Below are positions 1 through 5,057 of a stretch of 5,057 nt of DNA, piece by piece (within the stretch, counting starts at the first letter, position 1; every line of letters starts with the position of its first letter). The notes beneath the pieces were generated by a model. The model ran no database searches, was not told the DNA's origin, and saw nothing but the letters and a program-made list of their open reading frames with translations. The stretch is from Bacteroides sp. UBA1773 (GTDB lineage: Bacteria; Bacteroidota; Bacteroidia; Bacteroidales; Bacteroidaceae): positions 1-5,057 of the forward strand of contig DCGR01000071.1 in NCBI GenBank assembly GCA_002315285.1, read 5' to 3'. Made by a program: the position numbers and the translations under genes.

Positions 1-418
1 AGTAGGTTCCAATGGTGATCGATAATGGATCCCCATTGGCATCTTTTGGTGATTCTTCCAGAACAAATGGCTTATAAACACCAGGCGCAACGACAACGCT
101 CAACCGTCCCGTTGACGATGTTGCCTTTTGCATTGCATCAGCTATCTCCTTGAATGGCTGTTCTTTCGTGCCATCGCCAGACTCTTCCACGGAGGAATCG
201 ACATGAACAGGTTTCTGTGCGTGAATCGTCGCAATGCCTGCAAAGATCAACATCACGGCCAGCGATGACTTCGGCACGGTACGCCACACACCATAGCAAT
301 ACTGTTTCAGCTTGCGACATCCGAGGAGGCAAAAGCCGCCGAAACAGAACAATGCCATCACAATGACGATGAAATACACCATCGTCTGGAAATACTCGTG
401 TAGCTCATTGATGCTCAT
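1..418 (-). CDS. Partial right-handed beta-helix (DUF1565-like) exported protein, N-terminal 139 residues
   Basis: An open frame begins at ATG 418, preceded by GGGAG 9 bases upstream, and leaves the window at base 1 without a stop, so only the N-terminus is visible. Residues 13-33 form a strongly hydrophobic segment, followed by the basic run RKLK (35-38). A second hydrophobic segment (about 51-66) ends in IHA|Q near residue 67, like a signal peptidase I site. Residues 81-96 contain GDGTKEQPFKEIADAM and 108-118 contain VVVAPGVYKPF. This pairing, GT..PF..I..A followed by a hydrophobic strand and PG.Y, is the usual entry into DUF1565/pectate-lyase-like parallel beta-helix proteins. The helical rungs themselves lie beyond the edge. 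By positive-inside reasoning, RKLK would be cytoplasmic and the beta-helix exported. It probably shares an operon with the large upstream gene. The product is certainly partial here; the family call is good but rests on one motif region, and enzymatic activity cannot be judged. Confidence 0.85.
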   Translation of the reverse strand, partial: MSINELHEYFQTMVYFIVIVMALFCFGGFCLLGCRKLKQYCYGVWRTVPKSSLAVMLIFAGIATIHAQKPVHVDSSVEESGDGTKEQPFKEIADAMQKATSSTGRLSVVVAPGVYKPFVLEESPKDANGDPLSITIGTY

Positions 419-427
419 TGCAATCTT

Positions 428-433
428 CTCCCT
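428..433 (-). promoter_or_regulatory. Ribosome binding site of the beta-helix gene
   Basis: The minus strand reads AGGGAG here, ending 9 bases before the ATG at 418, the same spacing as for the large gene. It lies in the 22-base gap after the TGA at 441-443. That gap has no room for a terminator hairpin, supporting read-through from the upstream gene. Confidence 0.7.
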
Positions 434-440
434 ACATCCT

Positions 441-3400
441 TCACGGCATCTCAACCGTCACCTTGAAGAAGCGATAGTTCGACTTGTCCGCTTCTGGCAC
501 CGTGCTCATGTCTTGCCAATTGCCGCCGATGTTCTCGCAACCATATGTCGTGTACTTGCGAACAGATTTTTTGCCATCCTCGTTCAAATCGGGAGACCAC
601 GTTACCAGCGGCTCCCCATTTGCAAACACGATTGATGAGGTAAACTTTGATTCAGGATTAGTTGGGTCTGTTCCTGCAACGTAATCTTCCCATACGTACA
701 TTGGGCTACCGTCGGCTTTCGTCTTTCCAATACAACTACCTACAATTAAATTTGGAGCACCTTCATCCAATAATCCGTATTTCTTAAGCCACTGATATTC
801 AACTGGGATTGGAAATGCCTTTGTATATCCCGTCCCATCTTCTGGCATCCAAATCACATGATCAATCCACCCGCAATCTCGTCCGTCGCCCCATGCGTCA
901 CCATCTTTCTCATATGACCAACGTACGCAATGATCTCCTTCTCCAAGTTGTATGCAGCATTTAGCCCAGGCATTTGAACCATCACGCACCATAACTGCAC
1001 TGTCCAAATTGTCAACATACAACGCAAGATGATCCCATGCTCCATTTGCTGGGCCTTCACAATCCGTCATCCACCAAAATGACAATTCGCCGGGGCCTCG
1101 CAAACGTGTCTGTATCCACGACGTCTGAAATGCGCTCACAGAGCCACTATGCATAGAGTCCCAGCCAGCATGATATTCAGATTTTACAAAATCGGTTACC
1201 CACTTCGCATCGCCGCCTGTCTCAAACACAAGCTCAGGCGCATCAAGTGATGTTGGAATTCCTGTCCACTTCATTGTATGTGCCGAAGCTACATCAGATG
1301 GCAACCAAATTTCAGGATCAGTTCCAAACGCCCTTGCTTTAAGTGTACCACCCTTAAAGGTTTTTACGGGGTTCATATAAACTAAACTTTCTTCTGTTGG
1401 GTCTTCAACCGACGAAAGGCCATCCACAAATTCGTATCTTATGGTCGCACCTTCAGTTGAACATGTGACAACAAATAGGCCGTTGGTATCATCAAAATGA
1501 GATGCCGTGTTGATGATGGGCGTTGCAACCTGTTTCCATCGGCGAGTTAAAACATTCGTCACAACTTCACTATCGCCATAGCTCTCTTTTACAGCATATG
1601 CTTGGATAGCTGTTGTTTCGTGCACCTTGAACTCATTTTTGTACTCAATATAATTGCCGCCATTGACCGAAAAGTAAATCTGCGACCCAGACTCCCCGCA
1701 AGAGATTGTGACACGCGCCTCTTTATAGAACTCGCCAGAATCAATCTTTTGACCTTCACAGTCATATGCAGTAATCACAGGATGCTCAACGATCCCAAGT
1801 ACAAAACGTGTTTCTGTCCAATCTGAAACAATCGTTCCTCCGTATTCGACAGCGGCCTTAACCGTAGTCACCTCTGAAATGCCCAAGGCACGAGTAAACT
1901 CAGAACTGGCTGTTGTCGGCTCTGTTCCGTCAAGTGTATATCGAATAATTCCGCCTTGCAACATTGTCTGCATAACAAGTTTTGTCGTGCCACAGAGTGC
2001 TGTAGTTCCAGAAGGTGTCATTTCTACATTTAATACCTGCACCTCCCTCCCTTGCCATGCTTCACTGTCGCCTATCCAATCGGGTGATACATATGTCACG
2101 AGGCTTTCAGGAGTGTGTTCATATATTCTACGCTCCTGCGGTACAGATGGATGCCCAAGCATGAACACACGTGTCAGCGATGTATCACAAAATGCCAACG
2201 ATCCAATACTTGACACGTTCTTAGGTATTTTTATCTCAGACAAATTAGCACACCCACTGAATGCCGATTCTGCAATTATTCGCGTACTTTCAGGCAACAC
2301 AACCCAGTTCGGGCAATCTCCATTAACCGTCAATACGCAATCATCAACAATTATAACCCCTGCCCCCAGAGCAGCACACCCATTAAACGAATTGCAGATA
2401 TTTGTTACCGTCTGCGGGATTGAAAGTTCCTTCAAAGCCGAGCACTCGTCAAATGCACCAGGCCCAATTTCCGACATACTTGGCGCGATAACAACATTCG
2501 TCACAGATGCATAAATTTTCGGAAATAGATTCGATACAGGGCGATCCAGCCAGCCAATTTCAAGCTTCATTGTATCATCCGCTCCAAGACAGATGACTTT
2601 TCGTGTAAACACATGCTCACCCGCACGATGCGTTAGGATATATGTCCCCGGTGTTCCCGGCGACCAGTTGAACGACATTGCCTCTGTCGTCGACAACACT
2701 TCACTTCCATTGACTGCCAGCGTCACAATCCCCGAGTCAATAGGCGAGCAGGCGAGGTTGACAGAACCCGAAACTATCAGCTCATCATTGAGTGTCATGT
2801 CGACGGCAGTTGTCGCAACATTTGCCATAACAGTCTGCTCCATAGCATTGGCAATTTCTCTGAGTGGACGAACAGATCGACCATCGTAGCGGTTGGGATA
2901 ATAGTATGGGCTGAATCCATCCGAATAATATCCAAGGCTCCACGCGAGATCCGGGTTGTCAGATGCTGGCGAGGACGACCAACAACGGCCATCCGACCCG
3001 AGGCCGTTGAGAAAGGAATCGATGCCATAGCCAGATGCTGGAAGAAAGATACTCTTCGATGAATATGCCCCTTTGCCAGTGACAAGTCCCCCATGCACGC
3101 CATTTCTAATGATCCATTTTATAGTACAATTCCTGACCAGTTCAGAAAACTCTTCTTTCGTCGGCATCCGCCACGGCATCCCGCAATGCGCCACCGCCGC
3201 ATCATGCTCTGCAAGAAGACTTCCCTCTGTGTCGACGTAACCTTCCGACTGAAGTTGAGAAACGTCCTTGCCATGTGTCGGACAATTTAGTGCATCAAAC
3301 GAGAATGATGTGCCATCCCTCACAGACTCCCATCCATCTTTGCTCGCATTGCGCTTATAACCAACCGTATCACCCCACCAAAAGTAGTAACCGTTTTCTT

Positions 3401-5015
3401 CCGGTTCAGCAGCACCCACATTGCATTCCGCCCAGTACGGGCCATTCTCCCAAAGCTGAACGCCGTCCGTTGGAGGTGCTTCAATACTAATCCAAAAGGC
3501 AGCTTCCTCATTTACGAATCTCAATCCATCTGCCTCCATGTCCCAGACAATTCTATGAACACCGGGTTTAGCCGACCGATCACCAAGGATTTTCGTCGCC
3601 TCGCTTGTCATAGTTCCACACGCACACCATACAGACAAATCCTCATCCGCCCTCATCACATCGCCGATGTCATCCGCCACTGTAAACTCCAGCGCTACTT
3701 TGTTATGCGGCCACAACTGTTTTGCGGTCATGTTGCGGATATAGCCAAGGGCGAATTGCGCTGTCTCTGTTTCAATAACTTGACCTTGAGACAAAACCTC
3801 CAACCTCAACAGATGCAATGTCGAAGCACCTGTCTTTGGATGCCATGTACAGACCCCAGCGGTACCAGTAGCAACAATCGTTCCGTTGTCCGTAATTCGC
3901 ACCTCTTCGCCACCTTCGCACCAGCTTGCGTCATAACACAAGAACTCACCATCATATGAAAGTCTACGCACACCAGAACGGCAGTCCAGCTTAAAGCGTG
4001 TTGTCACACCTGCTAACGCCATTTCTACCTCTGTAAATTCTCGAAGCGGGCGAATAGAACACCCATAGCTACGGCCACAAAGATCGTACTGACGGAACGT
4101 GCCAGAATCCAAATAAAGGCTCCATGCAAAATTCGAGCGTGACGAATTCGGCGAGGCGGAATAGAAATAGCCGAGCGAGCCAGAGTAGTAGAGCCCAGAA
4201 CCATAACCATAGCCAGCGGCAGGCAGAAATACACTCTTCGACGAATAACTACCTTTGCCCGTAACAAGCCGCCCATAGACACCATTTCGTATTTCCCAGA
4301 CAGTCGTGCAATTGCCAATAAGCTCTGAGAAATCGGCGTCCGTCGGTATGCGCCATGAAGCACCAAGATGCGATGTCGCTGCATCGTGCATAGCTACAAG
4401 ATTACCGGCCGCGTTAATATACCCACTCGACTTGAGTTTTGAATTATCCTTGCCACTTGTCGGACAATTGTCAGAGACAAATGAGAATTCAGTGCCATCC
4501 TTCACAGAAACCCATCCATCATTGTTCGCGTTGCGCTTACATCCCACCGTGCCACCCCACCAAAAGTAGTAGCCGTACTCTTCGGGCCTGGTAGCACCGA
4601 TGTTGCATTTCGCCCAATATGGGCCATTTTCCCAGAGTTGTACGCAATCCGTCACCTTTGCGTCGACTGAAAGGGCGAGGTCATCTATCTTGACAGCACC
4701 AACGTCATTTGCAGCATTCCAAATGAACCGCCGCTTCCAAAGCGAACCCGAACCAACATCAGAACCGTTTTGAACAATGCTTTTAACAGGCACGGCAGAT
4801 CCATTTGTGCAGTTACTCGCAGCGAAGTAGCACTCTGTATTGACGACATCATCTGTCGAACCCTCAATCGTCACAACTATGTCCACCAACCCGTTCCACG
4901 GGTATCGTTGGTTCGCCTCTACAGACTTCACCGAAACATCTGCAAGCACCGTCAGCCCCAGCCCCATAAGAAGCAAAGTACACAACGCCTTAACATTGCG
5001 AATCAAATTATCCAT
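441..5015 (-). CDS. Large secreted multidomain adhesin-like protein with two FISUMP-like domains, LRR_5, chitobiase-like modules, jelly-roll and C-terminal tail
   Basis: This is an uninterrupted 1,524-residue frame ending in TGA. The ATG at 5015 is chosen because AAGGA lies 9 bases upstream and a classic Sec signal peptide follows at once: Arg6 and Lys9, hydrophobic core 11-24, likely cleavage VLA|D after residue 25. A TTG ten codons earlier lacks these supports. Domains in order: beta-sandwich with YPWNG (28-120), FISUMP-like (124-326), Ig-like (330-422), second beta-sandwich (423-512), second FISUMP-like (518-720), second Ig-like (728-811), BspA-type leucine-rich repeats (816-996), three chitobiase-like modules (997-1250), jelly-roll (1257-1392) and C-terminal domain (1400-1524). 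These families are typical of exported binding proteins, and no enzyme active site was recognised. An adhesin or surface glycan-binding role is inferred; the ligand is unknown. The next gene starts 22 bases after the stop, so co-transcription is likely. No frameshift or truncation is seen. Confidence 0.9.
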   Translation of the reverse strand: MDNLIRNVKALCTLLLMGLGLTVLADVSVKSVEANQRYPWNGLVDIVVTIEGSTDDVVNTECYFAASNCTNGSAVPVKSIVQNGSDVGSGSLWKRRFIWNAANDVGAVKIDDLALSVDAKVTDCVQLWENGPYWAKCNIGATRPEEYGYYFWWGGTVGCKRNANNDGWVSVKDGTEFSFVSDNCPTSGKDNSKLKSSGYINAAGNLVAMHDAATSHLGASWRIPTDADFSELIGNCTTVWEIRNGVYGRLVTGKGSYSSKSVFLPAAGYGYGSGLYYSGSLGYFYSASPNSSRSNFAWSLYLDSGTFRQYDLCGRSYGCSIRPLREFTEVEMALAGVTTRFKLDCRSGVRRLSYDGEFLCYDASWCEGGEEVRITDNGTIVATGTAGVCTWHPKTGASTLHLLRLEVLSQGQVIETETAQFALGYIRNMTAKQLWPHNKVALEFTVADDIGDVMRADEDLSVWCACGTMTSEATKILGDRSAKPGVHRIVWDMEADGLRFVNEEAAFWISIEAPPTDGVQLWENGPYWAECNVGAAEPEENGYYFWWGDTVGYKRNASKDGWESVRDGTSFSFDALNCPTHGKDVSQLQSEGYVDTEGSLLAEHDAAVAHCGMPWRMPTKEEFSELVRNCTIKWIIRNGVHGGLVTGKGAYSSKSIFLPASGYGIDSFLNGLGSDGRCWSSSPASDNPDLAWSLGYYSDGFSPYYYPNRYDGRSVRPLREIANAMEQTVMANVATTAVDMTLNDELIVSGSVNLACSPIDSGIVTLAVNGSEVLSTTEAMSFNWSPGTPGTYILTHRAGEHVFTRKVICLGADDTMKLEIGWLDRPVSNLFPKIYASVTNVVIAPSMSEIGPGAFDECSALKELSIPQTVTNICNSFNGCAALGAGVIIVDDCVLTVNGDCPNWVVLPESTRIIAESAFSGCANLSEIKIPKNVSSIGSLAFCDTSLTRVFMLGHPSVPQERRIYEHTPESLVTYVSPDWIGDSEAWQGREVQVLNVEMTPSGTTALCGTTKLVMQTMLQGGIIRYTLDGTEPTTASSEFTRALGISEVTTVKAAVEYGGTIVSDWTETRFVLGIVEHPVITAYDCEGQKIDSGEFYKEARVTISCGESGSQIYFSVNGGNYIEYKNEFKVHETTAIQAYAVKESYGDSEVVTNVLTRRWKQVATPIINTASHFDDTNGLFVVTCSTEGATIRYEFVDGLSSVEDPTEESLVYMNPVKTFKGGTLKARAFGTDPEIWLPSDVASAHTMKWTGIPTSLDAPELVFETGGDAKWVTDFVKSEYHAGWDSMHSGSVSAFQTSWIQTRLRGPGELSFWWMTDCEGPANGAWDHLALYVDNLDSAVMVRDGSNAWAKCCIQLGEGDHCVRWSYEKDGDAWGDGRDCGWIDHVIWMPEDGTGYTKAFPIPVEYQWLKKYGLLDEGAPNLIVGSCIGKTKADGSPMYVWEDYVAGTDPTNPESKFTSSIVFANGEPLVTWSPDLNEDGKKSVRKYTTYGCENIGGNWQDMSTVPEADKSNYRFFKVTVEMP
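444..818 (-). other. C-terminal domain with DPTNP and DxNxDG loops
   Basis: This encodes residues 1400-1524, to the very end of the protein. It contains VEYQWLKKYGLLDEG (1405-1419), VWEDYVAGTDPTNPESKF (1441-1458), the calcium-loop-like DLNEDG (1476-1481) and a final YRFFKVTVEMP. GTDPTNPxS resembles thrombospondin type-3 loops. As I recall, similar tails end many large secreted proteins in Kiritimatiellota and relatives, so a shared export, anchoring or folding role is plausible but not shown. Confidence 0.55.
840..1247 (-). other. Concanavalin/MAM-like jelly-roll domain
   Basis: This encodes residues 1257-1392. Landmarks are GPGELSFWWMTDCE (1307-1320), DHLALYVDN (1328-1336), GEGDHCVRWSYEKDGD (1358-1373) and DCGWIDHVIW (1380-1389). 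The set G-P-G-x-L-S-F-W-W, D-x-L-x-x-x-[IV]-D, G-x-H-x-[LV]-x-W-x-Y-x-K-D and G-W-[IV]-D-x-V recurs in exported proteins of Verrucomicrobia-related bacteria and resembles MAM/cleaved-adhesin beta-jelly-rolls. A binding or structural role is inferred. Confidence 0.65.
1266..2027 (-). other. Three consecutive chitobiase/beta-hexosaminidase C-terminal-like (CHB_HEX_C) modules
   Basis: This encodes residues 997-1250. Module one has IRYTLDGTEPTTASSEF (1024-1040) followed by TTVKAAVEYGG (1050-1060), an almost ideal CHB_HEX_C_1 pattern. Module two has IYFSVNGGNYIEYKNEF (1113-1129) and TTAIQAYAVKE (1134-1144), lacking the DGTEPT loop. Module three has IRYEFVDG (1192-1199), EDPTEES (1204-1210) and GTLKARAF (1223-1230). 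Such Ig-fold modules are non-catalytic spacers or accessory domains in secreted glycosidases and adhesins; no hexosaminidase catalytic domain is present. Confidence 0.75.
2028..2570 (-). other. BspA-type leucine-rich repeat (LRR_5) domain
   Basis: This encodes residues 816-996. The repeat signature is clear: IGPGAFDECSALKELSIP (850-867), then SFNGCAAL (876-883), then SAFSGCANLSEIKIPKNVSS (917-936), then LAFCDTSLTRVFML (940-953). The pattern A-F-x-x-C-x-x-L-x-x-[IV]-x-[IL]-P-x-x-[VT] is that of LRR_5 (BspA-like) repeats, common in secreted or surface proteins of gut and oral bacteria and eukaryotic parasites, where they mediate protein binding. Only about four repeats are present, so it forms a short solenoid. 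Confidence 0.8.
2583..3749 (-). repeat. Intragenic tandem unit 2: beta-sandwich, FISUMP-like domain, Ig-like domain
   Basis: This segment encodes residues 423-811, directly after unit 1 and in the same order. The opening sandwich is much diverged: QLWPHNKVALEF (433-444) replaces QRYPWNGLVDIV, and HRIVWDMEADG (487-497) replaces the RRFIWNAANDVG region. It also carries a CxC pair (Cys464, Cys466) absent from unit 1. The Ig-like part has VTLAVNGSEVLST (764-776) and FNWSPGTPGTYIL (782-794), matching the N-G and W-P-G-T landmarks of unit 1. The FISUMP-like core is far better conserved between units than the flanking sandwiches. Confidence 0.7.
2856..3464 (-). other. FISUMP-like (C-type-lectin-fold) domain, copy 2
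   Basis: This encodes residues 518-720 and aligns with copy 1 over all 203 positions without a gap, at about 61% identity by hand count. Its landmarks are YYFWWGDTVG (543-552), WRMPT (615-619), FLPASGYG (657-664), AWSL (691-694) and SVRPLRE (714-720). Divergence from copy 1 is concentrated at residues 665-713, which in this fold forms much of the exposed binding surface. The substitutions also include synonymous changes throughout, so this is an aged duplication rather than a recent copy. Confidence 0.75.
3750..4934 (-). repeat. Intragenic tandem unit 1: beta-sandwich, FISUMP-like domain, Ig-like domain
   Basis: This segment encodes residues 28-422, the first of two consecutive units with the same domain order. 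It opens with a beta-sandwich marked by RYPWNG (37-42) and closing around RRFIWNAANDVG (95-106). The FISUMP-like domain follows, then an Ig-like domain with VRITDNGTIVATG (372-384) and CTWHPKTGASTL (389-400). In other exported proteins of this bacterial group, as I recall them, YPWNG sandwiches commonly precede FISUMP-like or formylglycine-enzyme-like domains. The unit probably arose by internal duplication with the segment at 2583-3749. Confidence 0.75.
4038..4646 (-). other. FISUMP-like (C-type-lectin-fold) domain, copy 1
   Basis: This encodes residues 124-326. Landmarks are VQLWENGPYWAKCNIGA (125-141), YYFWWGGTVG (149-158), WRIPT (221-225), FSEL (229-232), FLPAAGYG (263-270), FAWSLYLDSG (296-305) and SIRPLRE (320-326). 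The order W-R-[IM]-P-T, F-L-P-A-x-G-Y, AWSL and S-[IV]-R-P matches the Fibrobacter succinogenes major paralogous domain (TIGR02145) and the related DUF1566 group, which share a lectin/formylglycine-enzyme-like fold. Cys137, Cys184 and Cys236 are conserved in copy 2. The role is probably binding rather than catalysis; this is inferred. Confidence 0.75.
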
Positions 5016-5057
5016 GAATTTCCATCCTTCCACATTCAAAGGCAACGCCTCGCACTG
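5016..5057 (-). other. Upstream edge region, possibly the end of a preceding gene
   Basis: Only 42 bases lie ahead of the large gene. Apart from the ribosome binding site, no promoter elements can be recognised. On the minus strand one frame stops at TGA 5038-5036, leaving a 20-base gap to the ATG, similar to the 22-base gap between the two genes here. Another frame runs on and stops at TAA 5010-5008, overlapping the start. Either could be the tail of a preceding operon gene, but the stretch is too short to tell. Confidence 0.3.
5025..5031 (-). promoter_or_regulatory. Ribosome binding site of the large gene
   Basis: The minus strand reads GGAAGGA here. The AAGGA core ends 9 bases before the ATG at 5015. 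It decides the start: the in-frame TTG at 5045 would lie upstream of this site and would put ten non-signal-like residues ahead of the Sec signal peptide. Confidence 0.7.

Noticed and set aside
308..328. LLGC lipobox (Cys34) in the beta-helix protein
   Set aside because: It resembles a lipoprotein signal, but the N-terminus before the hydrophobic segment is acidic rather than basic, and the Cys is followed by RKLK and a second hydrophobic segment, which does not fit a lipoprotein.
138..332. 64-codon minus-strand open frame
   Set aside because: It overlaps the beta-helix gene in another frame. The frame from 418 has a ribosome binding site, hydrophobic leader and beta-helix motif, while this one is Arg/Cys-rich without any motif.
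419..440. Terminator or promoter between the two genes
   Set aside because: The 22-base gap contains the ribosome binding site but no inverted repeat with a T-run and no recognisable -35/-10 pair.
1879..2514. 211-codon open frame on the plus strand
   Set aside because: It lies entirely antisense to the LRR and chitobiase-like coding region, whose frame has clear domain motifs. The translation shows no recognisable domain, so it is a shadow frame.
2877..4205. The variable stretches of the two FISUMP-like domains as diversity-generating-retroelement variable regions
   Set aside because: The fold is a known target type, but the two copies differ at all kinds of bases, including synonymous sites outside the stretch. 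They are internal to the protein, are not rich in AAY-type codons, and no reverse transcriptase or template repeat is in the window. A search of the flanking contig would be needed to reopen this.
5013..5045. TTG at 5045 as the start of the large gene
   Set aside because: It would add ten residues ahead of a good signal peptide and would lie upstream of the AAGGA site that is correctly spaced for the ATG at 5015.

Overview
The window looks like a piece of a bacterial genome from the PVC group, most likely a gut or rumen Kiritimatiellota (or Lentisphaerota) member. This is inferred from architecture: FISUMP-like domains preceded by a 'YPWNG' beta-sandwich, BspA-type leucine-rich repeats, chitobiase-like modules, a 'GPGxLSFWW' jelly-roll and a 'VWEDYVAGTDPTNP' tail are combined in one secreted protein. 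No rRNA, tRNA or housekeeping gene is present to confirm the taxon.

Layout: both genes are on the minus strand. From right to left, a 42-base upstream stretch (5016-5057) carries a Shine-Dalgarno sequence. A single very large gene (5015-441, 1,524 residues) then fills about 90% of the window. It encodes a signal-peptide-bearing mosaic protein, built from two tandem copies of a ~390-residue [beta-sandwich / FISUMP-like C-type-lectin fold / Ig-like] unit, then leucine-rich repeats, three chitobiase-C-terminal-like modules, a jelly-roll and a calcium-loop-containing C-terminal domain. After a 22-base gap a second gene starts at 418 and runs off the left edge. Its first 139 residues show two hydrophobic segments followed by the beginning of a right-handed beta-helix (DUF1565/pectate-lyase-like) protein.

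The short gap, shared strand and a good ribosome-binding site before each gene suggest one operon of exported proteins. The sequence supports an envelope or secreted, probably ligand- or glycan-binding role. No catalytic residues were recognised and no substrate can be named. No mobile element, CRISPR array, RNA gene or complete non-coding region was found.
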